A stretch of DNA of 64,000 nt from Brevundimonas subvibrioides (GCF_002280785.1 NZ_NCEQ01000010.1:62001-126000); one strand, 5' to 3'; positions 8,153 to 17,191 are shown, counted from the stretch's first letter. Translations and numbers: made by a program. Notes: generated by a model not told the origin, from the letters alone.

Positions 8153-9091
8153 ATGAACCCGACCCCTCTGCACGCGCCGATCCGCACCGGCGTCGCCGGC
8201 GCCGGCGTCATGGGGCGCAACCACGCCCGCGTCCTGTCCGAGATGCGCGAGATCGACCTGGCCCTGGTCTTCGATCCCGACGCCGTGGTCGCCGAGGGCG
8301 TCGCCTCGGCCTATGGCGCGCAGCCCGTCACCACCGCCGCAGAGTTCGTCGCGGGCGGGCTGGAAGCCGCCGTCATCGCCACGCCGAACCGCCATCACGC
8401 CGACCTCGGTGTCGCCCTGCTGGAAGCCGGAGTCCATGTGCTGGTCGAAAAGCCGATCGCCGCGACCGTGGCCGACGCCCAGCGGATGATCGACGCCGCC
8501 AGGGCCAATGACCGTGTGCTGATGGTCGGTCAGGTCGAGCGGTTCAATCCGGCGGTGGAGGCGGTCAAACGCGCCATCGAGGGCGAGGACGTCATCTCCA
8601 TCCAGATCACCCGCGTCGGCCCCTTCCCGCCGCGCATGGGCGAGGTGGGCGTGGTCATCGATCTGGCCGTGCACGACATCGACATCATCCGTCACCTGAC
8701 GGGCTCCGAGATCGCCGAGGTCCAGCCGCAGCTGGCCCGCACCCGCGCCGACCGCGAGGACACGGCCCTGCTTCAGTTCCGGCTGGAGAACGGGGTGATC
8801 GCCCACATCACCACCAACTGGGTCACCCCCTACAAGACCCGCACCCTGCAGGTCGCGACGCAGAGCAAGTTCGTCGTGGCCGACCTGATGACGCGACAGG
8901 TCACCGAGTATTTCGGCCAGCAGCCGGATGGTTCCTATTCCACGCGCGGCGTGATGAGCTGGCCCAACGAGCCGCTGAAGAAGGAGCTCGAGGCCTTCGC
9001 CCACGCGATCCGCACCGGCGAGACCCCGGCGGTGACCGGCGAGGACGGCCTGCGGAACCTGGAAGTGGCGCTGAGGTGCCTGGGGGAATGA
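8153..9091 (+). CDS. Gfo/Idh/MocA-family sugar dehydrogenase
   Basis: A 312-residue NAD(P)-dependent oxidoreductase. The Rossmann motif is 'TGVAGAGVMGRNHARVL' (about residues 12-28), the diagnostic 'VLVEKPIA' (about 101-108) is present, and the substrate domain carries 'VIDLAVHDIDIIRHLTG' with the catalytic His-Asp pair. It resembles MviM and the UDP-N-acetylglucosamine-uronate 3-dehydrogenases (WbpB-like) that act one step before WbpE-type aminotransferases. It starts 4 nt after the aminotransferase stop and ends in an ATGA overlap with the GNAT gene, so these three genes form one operon. Confidence 0.88.
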   Translation: MNPTPLHAPIRTGVAGAGVMGRNHARVLSEMREIDLALVFDPDAVVAEGVASAYGAQPVTTAAEFVAGGLEAAVIATPNRHHADLGVALLEAGVHVLVEKPIAATVADAQRMIDAARANDRVLMVGQVERFNPAVEAVKRAIEGEDVISIQITRVGPFPPRMGEVGVVIDLAVHDIDIIRHLTGSEIAEVQPQLARTRADREDTALLQFRLENGVIAHITTNWVTPYKTRTLQVATQSKFVVADLMTRQVTEYFGQQPDGSYSTRGVMSWPNEPLKKELEAFAHAIRTGETPAVTGEDGLRNLEVALRCLGE

Positions 9092-9672
9092 TCCTCCGGT
9101 CGGAGGTTCTGGAGAACGACTTCGTCCGGCTGGAGCCGTTCGAGGATCGGCACAGGGAGCCGCTGCGTCTGGCCTGCGACGCCGATCCGGAGCTGTGGCC
9201 GACCTTCTATCACACCTCGCTGGGCGGCGACCGGTTCGACGGCGGCTGGCAGGCCATGCGGGACCAGCAGGCGGTCGGGACGCGGATTCCGTTCGCGGTG
9301 GTCCGCCAGGGCGAGGTCGTCGGCCTGTCGACCTTCATCAACATCCTGCGGGCCGATCGCTCGGTGGAGATCGGCACGACCTACTATCGGCCCGAGGCGC
9401 GCGGCGGGGTGGTGAACCCGGCGGCCAAGCGGCTGTTGCTGGAGCACGCCTTCGCCTGCGGGGCGCAGCGGGTGGCGTTTCAGGTCGACCAGATCAATCT
9501 GCGCAGTCAGGCGGCGATGGCGAAACTCGGCGCGGTTCGCGAAGGGGTCATGCGCAACGACAAGATCACCTGGACCGGGCGGGTGCGGAGCTCGGTGATC
9601 TTCTCCATCCTGGCAGAGGAATGGCCGGCGGTGCGGGCGACGCTGGACCAGCGGCTGGCGGCGTTCGGCTGA
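9088..9672 (+). CDS. GNAT-family N-acetyltransferase (RimJ/RimL-like)
   Basis: A 194-residue acetyltransferase of the COG1670 type. It starts 'MILRSEVLENDFVRLEPFEDRH', has the acetyl-CoA loop region around 'YYRPEARGGVVNPAAKRLLL' and the late strand-helix 'VAFQVDQINLRSQAAMAKLGAVREG'. ATG 9088 overlaps the TGA of the preceding dehydrogenase (ATGA); a GTG at 9076 is an in-frame alternative. Translational coupling with the dehydrogenase and aminotransferase suggests it may acetylate the amino group they introduce. By sequence alone it is a general RimL-like GNAT, and a protein or antibiotic substrate is equally possible. Confidence 0.82.
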   Translation: MILRSEVLENDFVRLEPFEDRHREPLRLACDADPELWPTFYHTSLGGDRFDGGWQAMRDQQAVGTRIPFAVVRQGEVVGLSTFINILRADRSVEIGTTYYRPEARGGVVNPAAKRLLLEHAFACGAQRVAFQVDQINLRSQAAMAKLGAVREGVMRNDKITWTGRVRSSVIFSILAEEWPAVRATLDQRLAAFG

Positions 9673-9771
9673 GGGCCTTGCCGGTTTCGTGAACGATGCT
9701 GTCGTGAATGATCTGAACCGTGTTGGCCGGGCGACGTTGGGACTGTCTCCGCGACACAGAAAACCCTCCCC

Positions 9772-11166
9772 ATGGCCTACAGAACCCTGAACCCCTTCAC
9801 CGAAGAGCGCACCAAGGACTATGCCGAGCACACCGATGCCCAGGTCGAGGCGGCGCTGGCCACGGCCGACGCCCTGTTCCGCTCGGACTGGTCGCAAGGC
9901 GACATCGCGCCTCGGCTGAAGGTCCTGTCGCGAATGTCGGCGCTGCTGACGGAGCGGTCCGACGTCCTGGCCCAGGCCATGGCGACCGAGATGGGCAAGC
10001 TGGTCGAACAGGGAGCCGGCGAGATTGAGCTGTGCGCCGGGATCGCGGCCTATTACGCCGCAAACGCCGCGGAATTCCTGAAACCCGAACGGATCGAGAG
10101 CGACCTGGGCGAGGCCTGGGTCCAGCACCACCCTATCGGGGTGCTGCTGGCCGTCGAGCCGTGGAACTTCCCGATCTATCAGCTGATCCGCGTCATTGCC
10201 CCGGCTATCGCGGTCGGCAATCCGGTGTTGTTCAAACACGCCGGCATCGTGCCCCACTGCGCCGAACTGTTCGAGCAGCTGGTCCGGGACGCGGGCGCGC
10301 CGGAGGGGGCGGTGACCAACCTCTATGTCTCCTCAGACACGGTGGCCGAGCTGATCGGCGACGACCGGATCCAGGGCGTGGCCCTGACCGGATCAGAGGA
10401 GGCCGGCAGCAAGGTGGCGTCCAGAGCCTCCGAGAAGCTGAAGAAGTCGACGCTGGAACTGGGCGGGGCCGACGTCTTCGTGGTGCTGGACGACGCCGAC
10501 ATCCAGGCTGCGGCCGAGGTCGGGACCCAGGCGCGACTGGCCAACGCAGGCCAGGTCTGCACCGCCGCCAAGCGGTTCATCCTGCACGAAAAGATCGCCG
10601 ACGCCTTCCTGGCGGCCTTCAAGGCGAACATGGCCGCGGCCGTGCTGGGCGATCCGCTGGACGCGACGACGACCCTGGGCCCGCTGTCGTCCGGGGACGC
10701 GCTGGAGGGGCTGACGAAACAGGTGGACGCGGCGGTCGCAGCCGGGGCCACGGTGGTCATCGGCGGCAAGCGGCCCGAGCGGACGGGCTTCTTCTTCGAG
10801 CCCACCATCCTGACCGACATCGACCGCGACAACCCCGCCTATTTCCAGGAGTTCTTCGGCCCGGTCGCCATGGTCCATGTGGCCAAGGACGACGATGACA
10901 TCGTGCGCCTCGCCAACGATTCCCGCTATGGCCTCGGCGGCTCGATCTTCGCGGGCGACACCGACCGGGCGCGCGCCCTGGCGACCCGGATCGAGACCGG
11001 GATGGTGTTCATCAACACCGCCACGACCAGTATGCCCGAACTGCCGTTCGGCGGCGTCAAACGCTCGGGATACGGCCGCGAACTGGGCGATGTCGGCATC
11101 AAGGAGTTCGTGAACCGGAAACTGGTCGTCGTGTCGTCGGGCAAGACGGCGCAGACGGTGGGCTAG
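9772..11166 (+). CDS. NAD(P)-dependent aldehyde dehydrogenase (succinate-semialdehyde dehydrogenase-like)
   Basis: A 464-residue aldehyde dehydrogenase that oxidises an aldehyde to the acid. Visible motifs are 'PIGVLLAVEPWNFPIYQL' (Asn of the oxyanion hole), the general base Glu in 'TLELGGADVFVVL' and the catalytic Cys in 'NAGQVCTAAKRF'; the C-terminal 'ELPFGGVKRSGYGRELG' is typical. The ending and 'PEL/ELGGAD' style match the short succinate-semialdehyde dehydrogenase group (Sad/GabD2-like). No GABA genes are nearby, so the physiological aldehyde is unknown. The stop overlaps the convergent MaoC gene stop by 4 nt. Confidence 0.9.
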   Translation: MAYRTLNPFTEERTKDYAEHTDAQVEAALATADALFRSDWSQGDIAPRLKVLSRMSALLTERSDVLAQAMATEMGKLVEQGAGEIELCAGIAAYYAANAAEFLKPERIESDLGEAWVQHHPIGVLLAVEPWNFPIYQLIRVIAPAIAVGNPVLFKHAGIVPHCAELFEQLVRDAGAPEGAVTNLYVSSDTVAELIGDDRIQGVALTGSEEAGSKVASRASEKLKKSTLELGGADVFVVLDDADIQAAAEVGTQARLANAGQVCTAAKRFILHEKIADAFLAAFKANMAAAVLGDPLDATTTLGPLSSGDALEGLTKQVDAAVAAGATVVIGGKRPERTGFFFEPTILTDIDRDNPAYFQEFFGPVAMVHVAKDDDDIVRLANDSRYGLGGSIFAGDTDRARALATRIETGMVFINTATTSMPELPFGGVKRSGYGRELGDVGIKEFVNRKLVVVSSGKTAQTVG

Positions 11167-11630
11167 GCGCCGACCATCTGCATTCCCAGCCATTCGGCGA
11201 TCAGGGCGGGCTTGTCGGCGCCTTCGATCTCGACGGTCAGTTCGTGCTTCAGCAGCCAGCGGGTGATGCCCCCGGCGGCGCCCTTGTCCTCGGCCGAGAG
11301 CAGCTTGAAGCGTCCGCGGATTCTGGAGCCGGCAGGGACGGGGGCGAGGAAGCGGAGTTTGTCGAAGCCGTAGTTGACGCCCATCACCACCCCGTCCAGC
11401 GGCCTGACCGCGTCATAGGACATGGCCGAGGCGAGGCTCAGGGTCAGGAAGCCGTGGGCGATCGTGCCGCCGAACGGGGTCTGTTTCGCCGCCACCGGGT
11501 CGATGTGGATGAACTGGCGATCCTCGGTGATCTCGGCGAAGGCGTCGATGCGGGCCTGGTCGACGAGGATCCATTTCGAGACGCCGATCTCCGTGCCGAT
11601 CAGCGACTGGAGGTCAGAGGTCTTGGTCAT
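11163..11630 (-). CDS. MaoC-family dehydratase (R-specific enoyl-CoA hydratase-like)
   Basis: A 155-residue hot-dog fold protein. The hydratase-2 motif is present: 'EITEDRQFIHIDPVAAKQTPFGGTIAHGFLTLSL', with the catalytic Asp and His in the segment around residues 37-62. These enzymes hydrate trans-2-enoyl-CoA, for example in fatty-acid breakdown or PHA supply. The start codon overlaps the stop of the threonine dehydratase gene by 4 nt, so the pair is one leftward operon. Confidence 0.9.
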   Translation of the reverse strand: MTKTSDLQSLIGTEIGVSKWILVDQARIDAFAEITEDRQFIHIDPVAAKQTPFGGTIAHGFLTLSLASAMSYDAVRPLDGVVMGVNYGFDKLRFLAPVPAGSRIRGRFKLLSAEDKGAAGGITRWLLKHELTVEIEGADKPALIAEWLGMQMVGA

Positions 11631-12631
11631 GCGGCGGCTCCTTGAGCGGCCGGAACGAACCGGCCTTCGATGATATCGGCGAACAGGCCGGGGTCGATAT
11701 TGCCCCCGGACAGGATGACCGCGGTGGTCCGTCCCCTCGTCTCGATCTTGCCGGCGAGGACGGCGGCGAGGGCCGCGGCGCCGCCGGGTTCGACCACCAG
11801 CTTCAGGGTGCGGAAGGCGTAGGCGACGGCCTCGGCCGCCTCCCTGTCGCTGATCGTAAGGGCGCCGGAGAGGACGCGCTGGTTGATCGGGAAGGTCAGG
11901 ACGCCGGGGATCGGGGTCTGGAGCGAGTCGCAGATCGAGGGGGGGCCTTGCGGGTGGCCCATCCGTTCGCCGGCGGCCAGCGAGCGGGCAGTGTCGTCAT
12001 AGGCCTCGGGCTCGACGGCCCAGGTCTTCGTCTGCGGACTGCGGGCCTCCATGACCAGATTGATACCGGCCATCAGTCCGCCGCCGGAGCAGCAGCACAG
12101 CAGCTGGTCGACCGGGCCCTCGGCCTGCTCCAGCAGTTCCAGAGCGGTGGTGCCCTGACCTTCGATCACCCAGGGGTCGTCGAACGGCGGAACGAGGACG
12201 GAGCCGCGCTCCCTGGCGACCTGGGCGCCGATCTGCTCGCGGCTTTCTTTCCAGCGGTCGTAGAGGCGGACCTCGCCGCCGAAGGCCTTCACCCCGGCGA
12301 TCTTTATGGCGGGGCTGTCGGCCGGCATGACGATGACCGCTCTGGTTCCCATGAGCTTCGCCGCCGCCGCCACGCCCTGGGCGTGGTTGCCGGAGGAGAA
12401 GGCGACGACGCCGGCGGCCAGTTCGGCGGCGCTGAAGCGGCTGATCCGGTTGTAGGCGCCGCGGAACTTGAAGGCGCCGGCGACCTGCAGGGTTTCGGCC
12501 TTCAGGAGGACGCGACCGCCCATCCGTTCGTTGAGGGCGGGGCTCTCGATCAGGGGGGTGCGGACCGCCTCCGGGGCGATCTGGCGGGCGGCGTCGAGGA
12601 CGCCTTCGTAGGAAGCGGTGCGGTCGGACAT
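11627..12631 (-). CDS. Threonine/serine dehydratase (PLP fold type II)
   Basis: A 334-residue enzyme that deaminates threonine or serine to the 2-oxo acid. The PLP lysine is in 'VAGAFKFRGAYNRI' (about residue 54), the substrate loop 'SSGNHAQGVAAAAKLMG' follows, and the phosphate-binding glycine run is 'CCCSGGGLMAGI'. There is no C-terminal ACT regulatory domain, so it is the catabolic or short type rather than the isoleucine-inhibited IlvA; a serine racemase is a possible alternative. ATG 12631 (MSDRT) is preferred to the GTG at 12640. It leads the operon with the MaoC gene. Confidence 0.9.
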   Translation of the reverse strand: MSDRTASYEGVLDAARQIAPEAVRTPLIESPALNERMGGRVLLKAETLQVAGAFKFRGAYNRISRFSAAELAAGVVAFSSGNHAQGVAAAAKLMGTRAVIVMPADSPAIKIAGVKAFGGEVRLYDRWKESREQIGAQVARERGSVLVPPFDDPWVIEGQGTTALELLEQAEGPVDQLLCCCSGGGLMAGINLVMEARSPQTKTWAVEPEAYDDTARSLAAGERMGHPQGPPSICDSLQTPIPGVLTFPINQRVLSGALTISDREAAEAVAYAFRTLKLVVEPGGAAALAAVLAGKIETRGRTTAVILSGGNIDPGLFADIIEGRFVPAAQGAAA

Positions 12632-12698
12632 GAGAGGCACTTAACCCGATCCGGTTCGTCCGCGTAAGGTGGCGAAAACGAGGGAAACGCTGAGAACC

Positions 12699-14192
12699 AT
12701 GACCATCTGCATCCTCGCTATCGACCAGGGCACGACCTCGACCCGGGCCATCGCCTTCGAGTTGCGGGAGGACAAGGGGCTTCATCCGGTCGCCGTCAGC
12801 CAGATCGAACTGGAACAGCATTTCCCCCGTTCGGGCTGGGTCGAGCACGACGCCGCCGAGATCTGGGCCGCGACGCTGCAGACCTGCCGCGAGGTCATCA
12901 AGAAGGCCGGCGGCGTCGGCCGGTTCGCGGCCATCGGCATCACCAACCAGAGGGAGACCTCGGTGCTGTGGGACGCCGCAACCGGCGAGCCCCTGCACAG
13001 GGCCATCGTCTGGCAGGACCGACGGACGGCGGACGTCTCGGCGCGCATGGCGGCGGAGGGGCATGAGGCCATGGTCCAGGCGGCGACCGGCCTGATCCTC
13101 GATCCCTATTTCTCCGCGACCAAATTCGCCTGGCTGCTGGACGCCGTGCCGGGGGCGCGGGAGCGGGCCGAGAAGGGCGAGGTCAAGCTGGGGACGATCG
13201 ACAGCTGGCTGGTCTGGAAGCTGACCAACGGGGCGAGCCACGTCACCGATGCGACCAACGCCAGCCGCACCTCCCTGATGGACCTCAGGACGCGCGAGTG
13301 GCGCGACGACCTGTGCGAATTGTTCAAGGTTCCGAAAGCCGGCCTGCCCCGGATCGTCGGCTGCGCCGAGGTCATGGGCGAGAGCGATCCCAGCCTGTTC
13401 GGGCGCGGCCTGCCGATCGCGGGCGCTGCGGGGGACCAGCAGGCGGCTCTGGTCGGGCACGGAGCGCTGAAGCCAGGCGACGCCAAGATCACCTACGGCA
13501 CCGGCGCCTTCCTCGTCGCTAATGTCGGCGCCGGGCCAGTAGCCTCCTCGAGCCGGCTGCTGGGCACCCTCGGCTATCAGGTCGGGGAGACGGTCGCCTG
13601 GGCGCTGGAGGGGTCGATCTTCTCGGCCGGGTCGGCGATCCAGTGGCTCAGGGACGGGGTCGGTATGATCTCCGACAGCCGCCAGTCCGAGGCGGTGGCC
13701 CAGGGACTTAAGGACAATGGCGGGGTCTATCTGGTTCCCGGATTCACCGGCCTGGGCGCGCCGTGGTGGGAGCCGGATGCGCGCGGCGCGGTGATCGGCC
13801 TGACGCGGGACACGAAGCCGGCCCATTTCGTGCGGGCGGCGCTGGAGGCCCTGGCCTATCAGACGCGCGACCTGCTGGACGCCCTGGCGAAGGACGGTGC
13901 ACCGAGATTCAGCGTGCTGAAGGTCGACGGCGGGGTTACGGCCAACGCCTTTGCCATGCAGTTCGTGGCCGACATCTGCGAGGTCACGGTCGAGCGCCCG
14001 GCGTTTCAGGAGATGACGGCGCTGGGGGCTGCAAGACTGGCGGCGCTGGGCGTCGGGTTGATCGACGATCTGGAGCCCCGCAACGGGGAGGCGCCGGCCG
14101 TGTGGAAGCCGCGGATGTCGGCAGAACAGCGTGAAGCGCTGCTGGGGGGCTGGCATCGCGCGGTCAAGGCCGCCATTGTCGCCGCGCAATGA
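12699..14192 (+). CDS. glpK: Glycerol kinase
   Basis: A 497-residue FGGY-family kinase converting glycerol to sn-glycerol 3-phosphate with ATP. It opens with the phosphate-binding 'ILAIDQGTTSTRAIAF'. 'GITNQRETSVLWD', 'AIVWQDRRTAD', 'GTIDSWLVWKLT' and 'GAAGDQQAALVGHG' mark the FGGY domains, and 'LKVDGGVTANAFAMQF' is the C-terminal ATP site. ATG 12699 gives the normal family length; a GTG at 12669 would add ten unlikely residues. It overlaps the next gene by ATGA. No glpF or glpD is in view. Confidence 0.96.
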   Translation: MTICILAIDQGTTSTRAIAFELREDKGLHPVAVSQIELEQHFPRSGWVEHDAAEIWAATLQTCREVIKKAGGVGRFAAIGITNQRETSVLWDAATGEPLHRAIVWQDRRTADVSARMAAEGHEAMVQAATGLILDPYFSATKFAWLLDAVPGARERAEKGEVKLGTIDSWLVWKLTNGASHVTDATNASRTSLMDLRTREWRDDLCELFKVPKAGLPRIVGCAEVMGESDPSLFGRGLPIAGAAGDQQAALVGHGALKPGDAKITYGTGAFLVANVGAGPVASSSRLLGTLGYQVGETVAWALEGSIFSAGSAIQWLRDGVGMISDSRQSEAVAQGLKDNGGVYLVPGFTGLGAPWWEPDARGAVIGLTRDTKPAHFVRAALEALAYQTRDLLDALAKDGAPRFSVLKVDGGVTANAFAMQFVADICEVTVERPAFQEMTALGAARLAALGVGLIDDLEPRNGEAPAVWKPRMSAEQREALLGGWHRAVKAAIVAAQ

Positions 14193-15265
14193 CCGACAGT
14201 TCCACAGATCCCCAGTCCGCCTTTTCCGGAACACGGGAGGTCGACCCTCGCTACCGACTCGACGAGGCCGCGCTGGATGTCTGGATGGCCGTGAACGTCG
14301 AGGGCTATGCCGGGCCGCTGACCCTCCGCCAGTTCAAGGGCGGACAGTCGAACCCCACCTATGAACTGTCCACGCCGGGCGCGGCCTATGTGCTGCGTCG
14401 CAAGCCGCCGGGCGTTCTGCTGCCCTCGGCCCATGCCGTGGATCGGGAGTTCGCGGTGACCTCGGCTCTGTACAAACAGGGCTATCCGGTCGCTCGGCCC
14501 TATGCTCTGTGCACGGATGATGCCGTGATTGGATCGATGTTCTACGTTATGGACAAGGTCGAGGGCCGGGTCCTGTGGGACCTGAAGCTGCCGGGAATGG
14601 AGCCGGCCGAACGCCGCGCGATCTTTGAGGCCCAGACCGACGCCCTGGCCGACCTGCACAAATTCGATCCCGCCGCGATCGGCCTGGCCGACTACGGCAA
14701 GCCGGGAAACTATTTCGCGCGTCAGGTCGGGCGCTGGACGAAACAGTACCGCGCCTCCGAGATCGATCCGATCCCGGAGATGGACCGGCTGATCGACTGG
14801 CTCCCGCGGGGTCTGCCGGCCGAGGGACCGGCGCGGATCGTCCACGGCGACTTCCGCCTCGACAACATGATCATGGCGCCCGAGTCGGCCGAGGTGCGGG
14901 CGGTGCTGGACTGGGAACTGTCGACGCTCGGCGACCCGATGGCGGACTTCTCCTATCTGCTGATCGGCTGGGTCCTGCCGCCGACGGTGCGCAACGGTCT
15001 GGCGGGGCTGGATCTGCCGGCGCTGGGCATTCCGACGATCGAGGAGACGGTCGAACGCTATGCCGCCCGGTCAGGTCGCCGGGCGCCGGAGAACCTCGAC
15101 TGGCTGATGGCCTACAACCTGTTCCGTCTGGCGGCGATCTGTCAGGGCATCGCCGGACGGGTGCGCGACGGCACGGCGGCCTCGGCCCATGCCATCGAGA
15201 CGGCGAAACAGGTGGTCCCGCTGGCCAGGGCGGCGTGGGGCTTCGCGGTGAAGGCGGGGGCTTAA
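14189..15265 (+). CDS. Phosphotransferase family protein (APH-like kinase fold)
   Basis: A 358-residue aminoglycoside-phosphotransferase-like kinase. It shows the nucleotide-binding 'LRQFKGGQSNPTYELST' loop, the conserved Lys in 'YVLRRKPPG', the catalytic 'IVHGDFRLDNMIM' (Asp and Asn about residues 220-225) and the metal-binding 'VLDWELSTLGDPMADFSYLL'. This group is the one fused or linked to acyl-CoA dehydrogenases (ACAD10/11 type), thought to phosphorylate hydroxy-acyl-CoA, not an antibiotic-resistance enzyme. It is translationally coupled to glpK, an association I cannot explain functionally. Confidence 0.88.
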   Translation: MTDSSTDPQSAFSGTREVDPRYRLDEAALDVWMAVNVEGYAGPLTLRQFKGGQSNPTYELSTPGAAYVLRRKPPGVLLPSAHAVDREFAVTSALYKQGYPVARPYALCTDDAVIGSMFYVMDKVEGRVLWDLKLPGMEPAERRAIFEAQTDALADLHKFDPAAIGLADYGKPGNYFARQVGRWTKQYRASEIDPIPEMDRLIDWLPRGLPAEGPARIVHGDFRLDNMIMAPESAEVRAVLDWELSTLGDPMADFSYLLIGWVLPPTVRNGLAGLDLPALGIPTIEETVERYAARSGRRAPENLDWLMAYNLFRLAAICQGIAGRVRDGTAASAHAIETAKQVVPLARAAWGFAVKAGA

Positions 15266-15269
15266 ATCA

Positions 15270-15425
15270 GGTCTCCTCCCTGTTCGCCGCTTGGCAAACG
15301 GAGAGGTGGCTCGGAGCAGAGCGGAGAGGCGGATGGGGTCTTTCCGCGTGCACGAAGAACCCCTCCGTCTGCTCGCAAGCGCTCGCATCCACCTCCCCAT
15401 GCGCAAGGGCGCACGGGGAGAAGAC
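15270..15425. repeat. Nested palindromic intergenic element, copy 3
   Basis: About 155 bp, bounded by GTCTCCTCCC on the left and GGGGAGAAGAC on the right. The centre is a hairpin around TCTTTCCGCGTGCACGAAGA. It is a close relative of the element at 62852-63008, sharing the central sequence and the flanking CCCCTCCGTC and GCTCGC blocks. It fills the convergent gap after the phosphotransferase gene. Confidence 0.85.
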
Positions 15426-15432
15426 GTGGGCG

Positions 15433-16125
15433 TCAGTTCGTCAAAATCTGCACCCGCGACCAGACCTCGCCGCGGTTGACGATCTCGATGCGGATCGGGC
15501 CGGCCTGGGGGCGGGCGACGGTGCAGACCGGGTAGTGGTCGAGCGAGCCGTCGGAGCAGACGACGGCGCCGTTCTGGTCCCGCAGCGCGAGGTCTATATT
15601 GGTGTCGCCGTCGCCGATGGCGGCCACGCGCAGCACTTCGTTACGACGCGCCTCGATGGTGAAACTATAGGTCTCGCGCGCGCGCAGGCGGCGCACCACA
15701 ACGATCGGACCGGCGCCGAAGGGCGAGGCGCGCACACCCTTGTCCGGCGACCGTTCGCGCGAAATCTGGTCCAGCAGGACGCGGTCGCCCCCGGCGAAGG
15801 TCTCGGCCTCGTCCAGCAGGGCGGCGTGGGTCAGGAAGGGTTCGTCGCCGTTCTCGCGTCGGGTCGGGATGTCGCCCAGCATACGGGCCGCAACAATCAT
15901 GGCCGGGGCGTCGCGACGTTCACGCGCCCAGTCGGCGACCTCGGCGGCAGTGACCATCCGGGTGATGGCGCGGGCCTCGAGAACGGGGTTGGGAGCCGGC
16001 GCCGGACGGGTTTGCGACCCGGCCGGCGCCGCCGTCAGGGCCAGGGCCGCGACGGCTGTGACAATGGCGAGCGCGGCGGCGATAGGGGTGGGTCCCCCGA
16101 CGACCCGACCCGCGCGCTCAATCAT
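15433..16125 (-). CDS. Exported hypothetical protein
   Basis: A 230-residue protein of unknown function. An N-terminal hydrophobic segment (about residues 13-33, rich in Ala/Val/Leu, then 'APAGSQTRPAPAP') looks like a signal sequence or a single anchor. The middle (about 45-120) is helical, with 'AREWAD..ARERRDAPAMIVAARM' style repeats of charge. The C-terminal 100 residues are beta-rich and resemble a small pre-peptidase-like domain: 'RARETYSFTIEARRNEVLRVAAIGDGDTNIDLALRD', with two cysteines in 'CSDGSLDHYPVC' that could form a disulphide. It probably works in the periplasm; no recognised family. Confidence 0.75.
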   Translation of the reverse strand: MIERAGRVVGGPTPIAAALAIVTAVAALALTAAPAGSQTRPAPAPNPVLEARAITRMVTAAEVADWARERRDAPAMIVAARMLGDIPTRRENGDEPFLTHAALLDEAETFAGGDRVLLDQISRERSPDKGVRASPFGAGPIVVVRRLRARETYSFTIEARRNEVLRVAAIGDGDTNIDLALRDQNGAVVCSDGSLDHYPVCTVARPQAGPIRIEIVNRGEVWSRVQILTN

Positions 16126-16253
16126 CTTCGCTCCCCCAGAGCGCCGCCATCGGATGGCGACGGATCGTCAATAGCGACGATCGTTTCACGGCGGACAGTG
16201 ACCGAAACTGATAGGGGCGCCAAGGGTTTGGCGGTCGCGGACAACGCAAGGCG

Positions 16254-17000
16254 TCAACGCGCCGCGGCGCTGAGAATCCGGCGATCGGCGCGCGACTGGA
16301 CCATCACGACAACCTTGTCCTGGGGATCGACGGCCTCGGGCAGGTCGAGCAGGATCGGATGACCGGTCCAGTCGCCGAGCCGGGTCAGGCTCTGGACGAC
16401 ATTGATGTGGCGGACGTCGCGGCCCCGGTTGTCGCCCCCGGCTACGGTCACGGTCTGCAGCCCCGGACGATAGACGACGGCCCAGACGTCGGCGCCGCCG
16501 GAGGGCGCACGGCCCGAGCCGACCCCGACCGCGTCACCGCTCTCGCGGAACTGGACCTGCGGCGGGAAGTTGCGCCGGGCGGCTTCTTCATTGACGGCGA
16601 CCTGGATCGCCTCCCCTTGCGCGCCCGAGACCTGTCGACGCCCGTCGATCACGATCTGGGGCGTATAGACGTTCCGCAGACGCATGGCGGCCTGATAGGC
16701 GCGCTGACGCTGGGCGAACTCGGGCTTGGCGAAGGTGTCAGGCCAGCCGAGGTAGTCCCAGTAGTCGACGGCATAGGTCAGGGCGATGACGCCCGGCTCT
16801 TCGGCCAGACCCTCGACGACCTGGTTGGCGGCGGGACAGCCGGAACAGCCCTGGGCGGTGAACAGCTCGACCACCACCGGCTCGGCGGTCATCTCTGACA
16901 GGCGAACGGGGCGCGCGCCCGCCGACTGGGCGGTCGAACCAACCGCGCCGAGCAGACCCAGGGCGGCGACGCCCGCGACGATGATGCCCCTAGCCTTCAT
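16254..17000 (-). CDS. DUF1223 exported thioredoxin-like protein
   Basis: A 248-residue protein from ATG 17000; the frame is open further upstream into a repeat element, so the internal start MKARGIIVAGVAALGL with its signal peptide is the sensible one. DUF1223 marks: 'EPVVVELFTAQGCSGCPAAN' with a CxxC pair (about residues 49-52), 'ALTYAVDYWDYLGWPDTFA' and 'VYTPQIVIDGRRQVSGA'. The fold is thioredoxin-like and exported, so a periplasmic redox role is likely but unproven. It lies upstream of, and in the same direction as, the hypothetical gene at 15433-16125. Confidence 0.88.
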   Translation of the reverse strand: MKARGIIVAGVAALGLLGAVGSTAQSAGARPVRLSEMTAEPVVVELFTAQGCSGCPAANQVVEGLAEEPGVIALTYAVDYWDYLGWPDTFAKPEFAQRQRAYQAAMRLRNVYTPQIVIDGRRQVSGAQGEAIQVAVNEEAARRNFPPQVQFRESGDAVGVGSGRAPSGGADVWAVVYRPGLQTVTVAGGDNRGRDVRHINVVQSLTRLGDWTGHPILLDLPEAVDPQDKVVVMVQSRADRRILSAAAR

Positions 17001-17053
17001 AGGCTGGAGTCCTAGCGGGAGCGGCGGGCGCGCGCGCCTCATATTCCCGTGAA

Positions 17054-17189
17054 GGGAGGTCTCCTCCCCCATTGGGGGAGGTGGCGCGGCGCGCCTTCGC
17101 GACGTGGTGGAGGGGCCAGCCGCGCACACCGTGTTTGGCCCAGGCCCCCTCCACCACTTCGCGGTCCCCCTCCCCCGACGGGGGAGGAT
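17054..17189. repeat. Nested palindromic intergenic element, copy 4
   Basis: Outer hairpins CTCCTCCCCCATTGGGGGAG at about 17060-17079 and CCCTCCCCCGACGGGGGAGG near 17170-17189 flank an inner inverted pair, GTGGTGGAGGGGCC and GGCCCCCTCCACCAC-like. It lies between the DUF1223 gene start and the first prolyl oligopeptidase stop, both leftward. Confidence 0.8.
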
Positions 17190-17191
17190 TG

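Noticed and set aside
9685..9720. Short direct repeat GTGAACGAT / GTGAATGAT ahead of the aldehyde dehydrogenase gene
   Set aside because: Only nine bases with one mismatch; too weak to call an operator.
11997..14234. 745-codon open frame antisense to glycerol kinase
   Set aside because: Runs across two real genes on the opposite strand and has shadow-type Arg/Pro composition.
14189..15265. APH-like gene as an aminoglycoside resistance determinant
   Set aside because: Motifs and length match the ACAD10/11-linked phosphotransferases that are common chromosomal genes.
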